From Bacteroidota bacterium (GTDB lineage Bacteria; Bacteroidota; Bacteroidia; Cytophagales; Spirosomataceae): a DNA stretch of 64,000 bases. Positions 10,432 to 18,746 of this stretch are shown here, piece by piece; position 1 is the stretch's first letter; each line of letters opens with the position of its first letter. The stretch spans positions 244,978-308,977 of the forward strand of contig JAIUOF010000005.1 in NCBI GenBank assembly GCA_020161355.1. The letters are read 5' to 3'. The notes under the pieces were generated by a model. It saw nothing but the letters and a program-made list of their open reading frames with translations, did not search any database and was not told where the DNA came from. The position numbers and the translations under genes are program-made.

Positions 10432-10907
10432 TCTTTTTGTATTAGCATTATTTTATCTTCCAGTAGGTGTATTTGACTTCTGAGGAGTTCAATCTCGGAA
10501 AGTTTACTTGTTTTTAGTTGGTCATGAAGCTTGAGTTGTAACTGTAACGATTCAACTTTTTGCTTTAATAGTTTGATCTCCAATTGTAATTCATTTTTTT
10601 GTTTTTCCATCACTTCATTGTATTCCAAGGCCTCTGCAAGTTGCTTTGGCATGGTGTCGCCAGCCTTAAGTTTCGAATCTGAAATTTCTGAAAAATCCAG
10701 AATTTCGGAATACTCCATTAATTCTATGCTAACATTAAAGTAGTCGGAAATTTTTCTACATATAAAAATAGTAGGAGAAAATTTTTCATTTTCATAGTCA
10801 GAAATAGCACTTTTACTGACATTTAGTGCACTTGAGAGCTCTTCAAGAGTTATTTTCTTGTATTTTCTCAAGTTGCGTAAGTTTTCTGCAAAATAACTTT
10901 TTGACAT
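10428..10907 (-). CDS. XRE-family helix-turn-helix regulator with C-terminal coiled coil
   Basis: The 159-residue protein starts with an HTH_3/Cro-type domain at about residues 6-62 (LRNLRKYKKITLEELSSALN, then VSKSAISDYENEKFSP). A short linker and a strong coiled coil at about 85-155 follow (LKQKVESLQLQLKLHDQLK). The coiled coil should dimerise or oligomerise the repressor, or pair with the convergent coiled-coil protein whose stop it overlaps (shared TTAA). It is also divergent from the 11.1-21 kb cluster across a 238-bp spacer with two inverted repeats, so it is a candidate regulator of that cluster, of itself, or of both. No inducer-binding domain is visible. Confidence 0.8.
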   Translation of the reverse strand: MSKSYFAENLRNLRKYKKITLEELSSALNVSKSAISDYENEKFSPTIFICRKISDYFNVSIELMEYSEILDFSEISDSKLKAGDTMPKQLAEALEYNEVMEKQKNELQLEIKLLKQKVESLQLQLKLHDQLKTSKLSEIELLRSQIHLLEDKIMLIQKD

Positions 10908-10923
10908 TTTTTAATATTGTTAA

Positions 10924-10941
10924 TTTCCATATTTTTGGAAA
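10924..10941. promoter_or_regulatory. Inverted repeat next to the HTH gene, possible operator
   Basis: TTTCCA and TGGAAA form a 6-bp inverted repeat with a 6-base AT spacer, 17 bases upstream of the HTH gene start. The size suits a dimeric XRE regulator and would fit autoregulation. In AT-rich DNA such a repeat can also be chance. Confidence 0.4.
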
Positions 10942-11012
10942 TATTAAATTCGATTATAATTTTGTCATGAAATAATGTAACAATTTACATTCAAAAATAA
11001 GTAGCAGCAAAT

Positions 11013-11025
11013 TGTACTAAGTACA
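11013..11025. promoter_or_regulatory. Inverted repeat TGTAC-TAA-GTACA in the divergent spacer
   Basis: A perfect 5-bp inverted repeat with a 3-base centre lies 121 bases before the first AhpD-like gene and 106 bases before the HTH gene. It is a candidate operator for the plus-strand cluster. A poor TAnnTTTG-like box (TGTCTTTG, 11091-11098) lies downstream of it. Confidence 0.35.
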
Positions 11026-11145
11026 TTGACAAAAATAAAATTGTTCGTAGAATAAATTTCATAGGTTTAATTGTTTGTCATATTGGTTTATGTCTTTGAT
11101 GTATTCAAATATTAATTTTTTTTAAAATAAAATAATCAATTCCAA

Positions 11146-11718
11146 ATGCCCCATATTCCATTACCTGATCATCTTCCCGGAATCACCGGACTATTAGAGT
11201 ACCGGGTTGACTCGGCCAAGCCCATCAGAGATTTAACACAGATTTTGTTACGAGGCGAAAGCACTCTTTCAGAAGGAGAGCGGGAGCTCATTGCCTCAGT
11301 GGTATCGCATGGTAATGCCTGTAAATTTTGTGCCGCTGCACACACAGCTGCAGCCGATATTTTATTAGGGGACTCTGAAACATGCGAGATGGTTAAAAAT
11401 GATCTTGAAAATGCACCTGTAAGTCCTAAAATGAAGGCTCTTTTACGCATTGCTACATTGGTTCAAAAAAGTGGGAAGGCAGTTACTCAAGAAAGCATAA
11501 ATGAGGCACTAACTAATGGTGCAACAGACCGTGAAATTCATGATACTGTACTGATTGCTGCACTTTTTTGCCTATACAATAAATATGTAGATGGTATGGG
11601 AAGTGCCACACCAACAGATCCCAAATTCTACTTGACTTTAGGAGAAAGGATTACAACCCATGGTTACAGTCGTTTGAAAGAAGGGTATGATCATTTGAAA
11701 AATAATACTATACATTAA
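11146..11718 (+). CDS. AhpD/CMD-like peroxidase-related protein, paralogue 1
   Basis: A 190-residue all-helical protein of the carboxymuconolactone decarboxylase/AhpD superfamily, 'peroxidase-related' branch. The redox site is complete: E45 and E47 in GERELIA, then C59-x2-C62 and H66 in ACKFCAAAH. In AhpD the equivalent Cys pair and His relay electrons to peroxiredoxin AhpC; no ahpC is in this window. The C-terminal half carries the family core REIHDTVLIAALFCLYNKYVDG. It is the first of four paralogues here, and the TonB receptor ATG follows after 18 bases, so it probably opens an operon. It may use a thiol/disulfide substrate that enters through that receptor. Confidence 0.8.
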   Translation: MPHIPLPDHLPGITGLLEYRVDSAKPIRDLTQILLRGESTLSEGERELIASVVSHGNACKFCAAAHTAAADILLGDSETCEMVKNDLENAPVSPKMKALLRIATLVQKSGKAVTQESINEALTNGATDREIHDTVLIAALFCLYNKYVDGMGSATPTDPKFYLTLGERITTHGYSRLKEGYDHLKNNTIH

Positions 11719-11736
11719 TTGTCAATCTTTTATTTT

Positions 11737-14508
11737 ATGAAAAAAGCTTTATTTTTTTTATTTTTTATTTTAATAGGCCTCAAAGTAGAGGCTCAGAAAA
11801 GCGAAGTTTCTGGTAAAGTTCTCGATGCTGAAACCGGCAAACCCCTTTCAGGTGCCACTGTGAGTATTAAAAATAAGAATATTGCCACTCTAACAGATGC
11901 AGAGGGAAGTTTTAAATTACAGGTTCAGGCACCGGTCAACCTTCTAGTGTCAATGGTAGGTTATGTTAAGTATCCTCTTACGGTGACTGGTGCAGAAAGT
12001 CTTGCGATTTTCCTGGTTTCTGATGTGGAAATGCTTAATCAGGTGGTTGTTTCAGCTTCCAGAATCGAAGAAAGTATTTTGAAGTCGCCCGTTACGATAG
12101 AAAAAATGGATATCAGAGCTATCCAACAAACTCCGTCTGCAAATTTTTATGATGCATTGGTAAATGTTAAAGGCCTTGATATGGTTACGAGTAGCCTTAC
12201 TTATAAATCTATAAATACCAGAGGTTTTAATACTACAGGCAATGGAAGGTTTTTGCAAACTGTCGATGGTATGGATAGCCAGTCGGCTGGATTGGGATTT
12301 GCGATGGGCAACTTGTTTGGCCCTCATGATATAGATGTGGAGAGTGTGGAACTTATCCCCGGGGCTGCATCAGCATTATATGGTCCGGTGGCATTTAACG
12401 GTTTGCTTTCGACCAGAACCAAAAATGCTTTCGATTATCAGGGATTAAGTGTTCAGACTAAGGTCGGTGTGAATCATATCGCAGATGGTACCGGCCTTGG
12501 AGCCAAGCTCATGGGCGATTTTGCGTTAAGATATGCCAGGGCATTTAATAATAAATTTGCCTTTAAAATTAACCTCTCACATCTGGGTGGTACTGACTGG
12601 TATGCCAACGACCTCACAGATATCGATGCTAATACCGCTGTTTCAAGCAGAGGACCCAATAATCCGGGGAAAAATCAATTGAATATCTATGGTGATGAAG
12701 TCGCCCAGACTATCGAAGGTATAGGCAGAGTATCCCGTACGGGTTATGAAGAAAGATTTTTAGCAAATTATGACGTACGAAGTACCAAAGCTGGAGGTAC
12801 TTTGAACTATAAAATCAAAGGCAATCTTGAGGCTATATACCAACTCAACTATAATCAGGGTGTAGCTCAATATACAGGTAGCCAGCGTTTTGGAATTAAT
12901 GGCTTCACTTTAATTCAACAAAGACTCGAACTTAAAGATGATAATTTTTATGTAAGAGCATACTCAAGTCAGGAAGATTCTAAAAGCTCCTATCAGATTC
13001 GTTCATTAGGACAATTAATTAATAAAACCTGGGTAAAAGACCTGAATGGGAATGTAGTGCCTGCCAATCAGGCTGATGCTACATGGTTTCAGAGATATAC
13101 AGCAGCGTTTACAGGTAAGATTCCTGGAGTAGCTGCTAACGCCGACGCCACCGCACGGGCTTTTGCCGATGAAGGAAGGCTGCTGCCGGGCACTGCGGCT
13201 TTTGATAGTGCAAAAGAAAAACTGATAGAAACACAAGGATTAAGCGGAGCGGGAATATTCAGTAAATGCGGACTTAAGCACTTTGAAGGCATGTATGACT
13301 TTAGTTCATTGTTAAAAGTGGTCAATTTTCAGGTGGGGGGCAATTTGAGAAAATATTACCTAAACACTCAGGGAACTCTTTTTGATGATAAGGATAAAAA
13401 CCTGACCAACTCAGAATACGGGATTTTTGCTCAGGCATCAAAATCTGTTTTAAATCAAAAATTAAAGTTTACGGTTTCGGGAAGGTATGATAAAAATGAA
13501 AACTTTGATGGGAGATTTACACCAAGGGCATCGATAGTATTTAGCCCAAAAGAAAAACATAATTTCAGGGCTAGTTACCAAACTGGTTTCAGAAACCCTA
13601 CAATAGGCGACCAATACATTAAACTAAATGCGGGGCCGATAATTATTCTAGGTGGAGCTCCGGTGAATTCAAAAGATACCAAAGAAAATAATGCTTATGC
13701 CAATTCCTACACCATTGCTTCAGTGAGTGCTTTTGGCGGGGCTTTTGGAAAAGAAGTAGCCAGTGGTGTGCCATTTCCACAAGCAGTTTCCAATAATAAA
13801 GATAAGCTCGTAAAGTCAAATGTGGCTTACATTAAACCGGAGCAAGTTAAGAGTTTTGAGATTGGCTATAAAGGTATTTTAAATGATATACTGACGCTTG
13901 ATTTGAATTATTACAACAGCCAATACAAAGATTTTCTGATAAATACCGTAGTGATGGCACCCAACAGTGATGTTTTAGGGGCCGATGGTAAACCAAATTT
14001 CAACGCAGCGGCGGATATTTTAGGTGGAAAAACGCAATTGTATCAACTATATACCAATGCCTCGGATAAAGTAAGTATACAGGGAGTAGGATTAGGCTTG
14101 GGAGTTATTTTGCCTAAAAGTTATAGGCTGAATGGGAATTTAACCTGGTCTGATTTTAATATCATGGATGCCAACCCTAATAATATTCCGGCGTTTAATA
14201 CTCCTAAATGGAAAACCAATCTGATATTTAGTAATTCTAAAGTGAAAGAAAACCTGGGTTTCAGCGTGGCGTGGCATTGGCAGAGTGCATTTGACTGGTA
14301 TGGCACCTTTACTACTCCGCTTCCGGGAAGAATCAAGGCTTACAGCCTGCTCGATGCTCAGGTGAGCTATAAGTTGCCGGCCTTGAAAACCATCGTAAAG
14401 CTGGGTGGTTCAAACATTACCAATCAGTACATTGTACAAGCCTATGGCTCGCCTGCAGTGGGTGGTTTATATTATCTGAGCCTGAATTTTGACGAGTTTT
14501 TGAGATAA
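11737..14508 (+). CDS. TonB-dependent outer-membrane receptor with carboxypeptidase-regulatory-like N-terminus
   Basis: A 923-residue active-uptake receptor. Order: signal peptide (about 1-19, MKKALFFLFFILIGLKVEA), a CarboxypepD_reg-like beta-sandwich (about 22-95, VSGKVLDAETGKPLSGATV), a plug domain (about 100-235, with TRGFNTTGNGRF and IPGAASALYGPVAFNGLL), then a 22-strand-type barrel ending in an aromatic NFDEF segment. No SusD-like partner follows, so it is not a standard SusCD polysaccharide pair. The frame opens at a TTG at 11719, but the ATG at 11737 starts the signal peptide. It is flanked by an AhpD-like gene and an MFS transporter on the same strand, which suggests import of one small substrate across both membranes. 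The ligand is unknown. Confidence 0.9.
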   Translation: MKKALFFLFFILIGLKVEAQKSEVSGKVLDAETGKPLSGATVSIKNKNIATLTDAEGSFKLQVQAPVNLLVSMVGYVKYPLTVTGAESLAIFLVSDVEMLNQVVVSASRIEESILKSPVTIEKMDIRAIQQTPSANFYDALVNVKGLDMVTSSLTYKSINTRGFNTTGNGRFLQTVDGMDSQSAGLGFAMGNLFGPHDIDVESVELIPGAASALYGPVAFNGLLSTRTKNAFDYQGLSVQTKVGVNHIADGTGLGAKLMGDFALRYARAFNNKFAFKINLSHLGGTDWYANDLTDIDANTAVSSRGPNNPGKNQLNIYGDEVAQTIEGIGRVSRTGYEERFLANYDVRSTKAGGTLNYKIKGNLEAIYQLNYNQGVAQYTGSQRFGINGFTLIQQRLELKDDNFYVRAYSSQEDSKSSYQIRSLGQLINKTWVKDLNGNVVPANQADATWFQRYTAAFTGKIPGVAANADATARAFADEGRLLPGTAAFDSAKEKLIETQGLSGAGIFSKCGLKHFEGMYDFSSLLKVVNFQVGGNLRKYYLNTQGTLFDDKDKNLTNSEYGIFAQASKSVLNQKLKFTVSGRYDKNENFDGRFTPRASIVFSPKEKHNFRASYQTGFRNPTIGDQYIKLNAGPIIILGGAPVNSKDTKENNAYANSYTIASVSAFGGAFGKEVASGVPFPQAVSNNKDKLVKSNVAYIKPEQVKSFEIGYKGILNDILTLDLNYYNSQYKDFLINTVVMAPNSDVLGADGKPNFNAAADILGGKTQLYQLYTNASDKVSIQGVGLGLGVILPKSYRLNGNLTWSDFNIMDANPNNIPAFNTPKWKTNLIFSNSKVKENLGFSVAWHWQSAFDWYGTFTTPLPGRIKAYSLLDAQVSYKLPALKTIVKLGGSNITNQYIVQAYGSPAVGGLYYLSLNFDEFLR

Positions 14509-14527
14509 TTAAAAAAACAAACCCATA

Positions 14528-15742
14528 ATGACGACAAAAACTCCAGAAGGAGCCTGGCTTGCTTTTTTCTTGTGTACCATCAGTTATTTATTCTGTGGCA
14601 CGGTTTCTACCATGATGTCCACTTATCTGCCCGATGTCATAAATGAGCTGGAAGGTGGCAGTGTTTCTGAAACAAATATCGGTGAATTGGGGGCTTATAT
14701 CAACGCCATTTCTCTTTATGGCTGGATGCTGGGGGGCATACTTCTGGGTGTTTTTGGTGATAAATTCGGCAGAAAAAAAATATTGATAATTTCCACTATA
14801 CTCTATGGGGTTTCGTCAATTCTTCTGATTGTAGTCTCCAATTGGTATTTGCTTTTGTTTCTGAGATTTTTCTCAGGCTTTGGCGTAGGTGGTGTTTTGT
14901 TGCTGGCTACCGTTTATATTTCTGAGATTTGGCCGGAAAAAACAAGACCCATAATGGTAGGGATTTTAGCTATAGCTTTTCCGGTAGGAATTGTGACATC
15001 CGGAGCTATCACCGTCATGTTTTCCAACTGGCGTCATGCTTTCTGGATAGCCTTAATTCCACTCATCGATGCAGTATTGATGTGGATATTGTTGGAAGAG
15101 TCGGAAAAATGGAAAAATTCATCGACCAAAGGGAAAGTGGATTTTAAAGCCATTTTTCAGCTGGCATATAAAAAAAACCTGGTTTTAGGGTCGCTGATTT
15201 TTGGTGCAGTTTTGATAGGCCTTTGGGGGTTGTTTTCCTGGCTGCCAACCTGGGTTCAGACACTTTTGCCTCCTGGTCAAGATGGGCAAAATGAGCGTGG
15301 ACTTACCATGATGCTATTAGGAATGGGGGGTATAGTGGGTGGTTCTTTTTCCGGGTTTATCGTGAAAAGCCTTGGAAACAGGAAATCCTTGATGTTGACT
15401 TTCGGCGGGTTAATATTGATTTCGGGGCTATTGTTTCTTACAAATAATCATTTTACAAAGATTGTTTATCTGGAAATTGCCTCTCTTGCTCTGTTTTTTG
15501 GGATTAGTCAGGGGGTCTTGTCAAGTTATATTCCACAATTATTTCCAACGGGTATCAGAGCCACAGCCACGGGCTTTTGCTTTAATGTCGGCAGGTTGTT
15601 TACTGCCACGGCAGTGTTTTTTGTTGGAGCCATGGTTGCTTTTTTTGGAGGTTTTGGAAATGCTCTCCTGTCGTTTTCTATGTTTTTTGTGATTGCGATT
15701 GCCGCCACATTTTTTTCATCAGATAAACAGCCGGAACCGTAA
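14528..15742 (+). CDS. Major facilitator superfamily transporter
   Basis: A 404-residue permease with 12 predicted membrane helices. The MFS signature loop after helix 2 is GDKFGRKKI (about 77-85), and the corresponding second-half loop is VKSLGNRKSL. The N-terminal TPEGAWLAFFLCTISYLFCG and the IWPEKTRP loop resemble sugar/aromatic-acid symporters, but substrate is not readable. It begins 19 bases after the TonB receptor stop, so the two are probably co-transcribed: receptor for the outer membrane, this permease for the inner. A 76-base gap with no terminator separates it from the next AhpD-like gene. Confidence 0.85.
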   Translation: MTTKTPEGAWLAFFLCTISYLFCGTVSTMMSTYLPDVINELEGGSVSETNIGELGAYINAISLYGWMLGGILLGVFGDKFGRKKILIISTILYGVSSILLIVVSNWYLLLFLRFFSGFGVGGVLLLATVYISEIWPEKTRPIMVGILAIAFPVGIVTSGAITVMFSNWRHAFWIALIPLIDAVLMWILLEESEKWKNSSTKGKVDFKAIFQLAYKKNLVLGSLIFGAVLIGLWGLFSWLPTWVQTLLPPGQDGQNERGLTMMLLGMGGIVGGSFSGFIVKSLGNRKSLMLTFGGLILISGLLFLTNNHFTKIVYLEIASLALFFGISQGVLSSYIPQLFPTGIRATATGFCFNVGRLFTATAVFFVGAMVAFFGGFGNALLSFSMFFVIAIAATFFSSDKQPEP

Positions 15743-15818
15743 GTTAAGTTGCTTTTAAGATTTAATTTTTTAAAAAATAGTGAATTGTATATTTAGTTTT
15801 TGTTAATAAGCTGATAAT

Positions 15819-16367
15819 ATGCCATATATAGATTTAGAAAAAGATGTTCCGGGAATCCGTAGTCTTGTTATTTACAGGCCAGACACTGGGAAGCCATTGT
15901 ATGAGTTAGCACAGATTCTTTTAAGAGAGGATTCCCCCTTAAGTCAGGCAGAAAGAGAATTGATTGCAGCATTTGTTTCTTCCAGAAATGATTGTACATT
16001 CTGTACCTGTAGTCATGCCGCTGCAGCGAGGTATTTATACAAGGATGAATCTAAAACGGTAGATTTTGTATTGAATGATTACGAAAATGCACCTATCTCA
16101 GAAAAGCTTAAAAGTCTTTTGAAAATAGCGGGTTTTGTACAGGCAGATGCCCGCACCGTGACGGCTCAAGACGTAGAAATGGCACGTAAAAATGGGGCAA
16201 CTGATAGAGATATTCATGATACTGTCCTGATTGCGGCCACATTTTGTATGTTTAACAGATATGTGGATGGCTTGGCTACCTTTACTCCAACCAATCTAAA
16301 AGCTTATGAGCTTATGGGGGAGCGGATGGGTACTTTAGGGTATGTTTTACCTCAAAAGTCAACATAA
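15819..16367 (+). CDS. AhpD/CMD-like peroxidase-related protein, paralogue 2
   Basis: A 182-residue paralogue of the 11146 gene with the same residue numbering: E45/E47 in AERELIA, C59-x2-C62 and H66. It differs by an extra cysteine at C64, inside the CTFCTCSH motif. The C-terminal core DIHDTVLIAATFCMFNRYVDGL is intact. The extra Cys could shift disulfide pairing or bind metal. The stop TAA is directly followed by the ATG of paralogue 3, with no gap, which indicates translational coupling. Confidence 0.8.
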   Translation: MPYIDLEKDVPGIRSLVIYRPDTGKPLYELAQILLREDSPLSQAERELIAAFVSSRNDCTFCTCSHAAAARYLYKDESKTVDFVLNDYENAPISEKLKSLLKIAGFVQADARTVTAQDVEMARKNGATDRDIHDTVLIAATFCMFNRYVDGLATFTPTNLKAYELMGERMGTLGYVLPQKST

Positions 16368-16898
16368 ATGGCATACATTCCTTTAGATGACCGGCTTCCC
16401 GGAATGAGGGCTTTATTGGCTTTCAGGCCTGAAATCGCTCCAGCACTTATGGAGCTCATGCAGGTAGTTATGAGAAGCAATGAAGGCTTAAGTATAGGTG
16501 AGCGGGAAATGATAGCCACTTATGTTTCGGCATTGAATGATTGTTACAATTGCCACCATATCCATGGAGAAATTGCTCAGTGTTTTTTTGAGGATAGACC
16601 CAATCTTTTGGAACAAATCAAAAATGATTATTCTTCAGCACCGATTTCTGAACGACTTAAATCAATTCTCAATATTGCCGGAACCGTACAAAAGAGCGGG
16701 AAATGGGTAGATAGTGAACAGATAGATGCTGCAAAAGCTTTGGGAGTATCGGATCTGGAGATTCATGACACCGTTTTAATTGCGGCAATGTTCTGCTTTT
16801 TTAATCGATATATCGATGGCCTGGGAGTCGTGTCAAATGATACGCTTGAATCTTTGAAATCCAGAGCAAAAATCATGGCAGAGCAAGGATATCATTAA
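16368..16898 (+). CDS. AhpD/CMD-like peroxidase-related protein, paralogue 3
   Basis: A 176-residue paralogue. The redox motif is C59-Y-N-C62-H-H-I-H66, so it is His-rich: H63, H64 and H66 cluster next to the Cys pair. That could bind a transition metal or alter Cys pKa. The acidic residues (GEREMIA) and the core EIHDTVLIAAMFCFFNRYIDGL are retained. It starts immediately after the stop of paralogue 2 and ends 12 bases before paralogue 4. The Arg20-Pro/Glu surroundings (AFRPEIAPALMEL) match the other copies, so the four arose by tandem duplication. Confidence 0.8.
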   Translation: MAYIPLDDRLPGMRALLAFRPEIAPALMELMQVVMRSNEGLSIGEREMIATYVSALNDCYNCHHIHGEIAQCFFEDRPNLLEQIKNDYSSAPISERLKSILNIAGTVQKSGKWVDSEQIDAAKALGVSDLEIHDTVLIAAMFCFFNRYIDGLGVVSNDTLESLKSRAKIMAEQGYH

Positions 16899-16910
16899 TC
16901 AATTTAGACT

Positions 16911-17453
16911 ATGGCACATATTATATTAACAGAGAATTTACCCGGAATCAGGGGCTTAATGGCTTTTCGGCCGCAAACCGCTAAGCCCCTCAACGCACTT
17001 GCTGAGGTTCTTTTGAGAAGTGACGAAGGCTTGAGTAAAGGTGAGCGTGAGTTGATTGCGACCTATGTATCCTCCTTGAATGATTGCTTTTTCTGTCAAA
17101 ATATACATGGAGCTGTGGCAGCTTATTATTTTGATGAGGATCTTGTGAAACAAGTCAAGGCTGATCATTCAGTAGCCGATATTTCTGATAAACTCAAAGC
17201 GTTGTTGAATATTGCCCATAGGGTTCAGATGGGAGGAAAATATGTACAGGAAATGCAAATTCAGGAAGCCAGAAATGCTGGAGCCACAGACCTGGAGATT
17301 CACGATACCGTATTGATTGCTGCTGCTTTTTGTATGTTTAATCGTTATGTGGATGGTCTGGGAACTTTTGCCCCAGATGATGCCGAAATGTATAAAATGA
17401 GAGCCCGAAAAATTGCCGAAGAAACAGGCTATTCTAACTCAAAACCCAATTAA
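16911..17453 (+). CDS. AhpD/CMD-like peroxidase-related protein, paralogue 4
   Basis: A 180-residue paralogue with E45/E47 in GERELIA, C59-F-F-C62 and H66 in CFFCQNIH, and the core EIHDTVLIAAAFCMFNRYVDGL. Its sequence is closest by eye to paralogue 3 (SLNDC versus ALNDC, both with IHG after the motif). The chosen ATG at 17458 of the next gene follows its stop by only 4 bases. These proteins form hexamers or trimers of helical hairpins in known structures, so mixed oligomers of the paralogues are conceivable. Confidence 0.8.
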   Translation: MAHIILTENLPGIRGLMAFRPQTAKPLNALAEVLLRSDEGLSKGERELIATYVSSLNDCFFCQNIHGAVAAYYFDEDLVKQVKADHSVADISDKLKALLNIAHRVQMGGKYVQEMQIQEARNAGATDLEIHDTVLIAAAFCMFNRYVDGLGTFAPDDAEMYKMRARKIAEETGYSNSKPN

Positions 17454-17457
17454 ACTC

Positions 17458-18597
17458 ATGAAAAAAATCTTTTACATCGCCGCTATTTTATTGATGCTCT
17501 TCGAAGTTTCTAATGTCTATTTTATAATGCCTATGCCCGGAAGCCAGCGGATGCGGAGCATCGAAGTAGCCTATTTTCTGTACACTTATCGCTGGATTTT
17601 CAGGGTTGTTTTTGGTTTTGGTTTGTTGTTGGGTTTTCAGAATGTTTTTCATGCCCAAAAATGGCTTGCAGTGGCTATTTTGGCCGTTGTCGCCGGGGTG
17701 ATATATATGTTTAACTTTCAAATGGCGGCCGATCACATGTTTTATCAACCCACACAGGTTTTGATGAAAGATACTAAATCTAACAAAATAAAAAATGATA
17801 AGCTTATAGTTGGGATTGTAGTTGGAAATGAAGCCCGGGCGTATCCCATACAACTCATAGGTTATCATCATCAGGTGATGGATACTATTGCCGGAAAACC
17901 AGTAATGGTCACTTATTGCACAGTGTGTCGCACAGCCAGGGTTTTTGAACCTAAAGTCAATGGGAAATACGAAACATTCAGGTTGGTCGGTATGGATCAT
18001 TTCAATGCAATGTTTGAGGATAAAACCACAAAATCGTGGTGGAGGCAAGCCAATGGTGAAGCTCTTGCAGGTAAACTCAAAGGAGTAATGCTTCCTGAAA
18101 TAGACAGCCGGCAGATGTCCCTGGCAAAATGGCTGGCTCTTTATCCAGATTCAAAAATTTTGCAGGCGGACTCAAATTTTAAAGCTTCTTATGAAAAATT
18201 GGAAAAATATGACTCTGGAAAAGGTTCCAGTGATCTTACTAAAACAGATTCTTTGTCATGGAAAGATAAATCGTGGGTAGTAGGGGTGAAGTCAGGAAAA
18301 GCCGCCAAGGCCTTTGACTGGAATCGCCTCAAAAGAGAAAGGATTATCAATGACAAAGTGGGTCATCAGCCCATTGTTTTGGTCTTGGCCTCTGACAATA
18401 AAAGCTTCGTGGCTTTTGAAAGGGAGGCATTTTTTCAAAAATATACCCTCAAAAACGATTCACTATATCTTGAAAAAACTGCTTATGATTTCAATGGAGT
18501 TTCTAGTAATAATACTTCCAGTCTTAAGAAAATCAATGCATATCAGGAATTTTGGCACAGCTGGAGGACTTTTTATCCGGAGACTGAGAAATATTAA
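17458..18597 (+). CDS. DUF3179 domain membrane protein
   Basis: A 379-residue protein with three N-terminal hydrophobic segments (about 2-24, 43-60 and 66-85). A large, presumably periplasmic DUF3179 domain follows, marked by GNEARAYPIQLIGYHHQVMD and then VTYCTVCRTARVF with a Cys pair two residues apart. DUF3179 has no established function; the Cys pair and His-rich stretch suggest redox or metal chemistry. An upstream TTG (17413) would overlap the preceding gene by 41 bases, and the ATG at 17458 gives a clean membrane start 4 bases after it. It shares the cluster with four CxxC redox proteins, so a common thiol-redox theme is an inference. Confidence 0.8.
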   Translation: MKKIFYIAAILLMLFEVSNVYFIMPMPGSQRMRSIEVAYFLYTYRWIFRVVFGFGLLLGFQNVFHAQKWLAVAILAVVAGVIYMFNFQMAADHMFYQPTQVLMKDTKSNKIKNDKLIVGIVVGNEARAYPIQLIGYHHQVMDTIAGKPVMVTYCTVCRTARVFEPKVNGKYETFRLVGMDHFNAMFEDKTTKSWWRQANGEALAGKLKGVMLPEIDSRQMSLAKWLALYPDSKILQADSNFKASYEKLEKYDSGKGSSDLTKTDSLSWKDKSWVVGVKSGKAAKAFDWNRLKRERIINDKVGHQPIVLVLASDNKSFVAFEREAFFQKYTLKNDSLYLEKTAYDFNGVSSNNTSSLKKINAYQEFWHSWRTFYPETEKY

Positions 18598-18705
18598 TTC
18601 CAGAAATTTGGAATTTAATACTTTTTATCATTCGTTTTCTATGATTTTTACAATAAAATTTCCATTTTTTTGAAAATTTAAAAATTTGTTATAATTTTAC
18701 AAAAC

Positions 18706-18713
18706 TATCTTTG
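18706..18713 (+). promoter_or_regulatory. -7 box before the outer-membrane barrel gene
   Basis: TATCTTTG matches TAnnTTTG, 33 bases before the ATG at 18747. A TTTG lies 17 bases upstream (18685-18688), close to the -33 position. So the last two genes of the cluster may form their own transcription unit. Confidence 0.55.
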
Positions 18714-18746
18714 ATAAATACATTTTCTTAAAACCTTAAAAATTCT

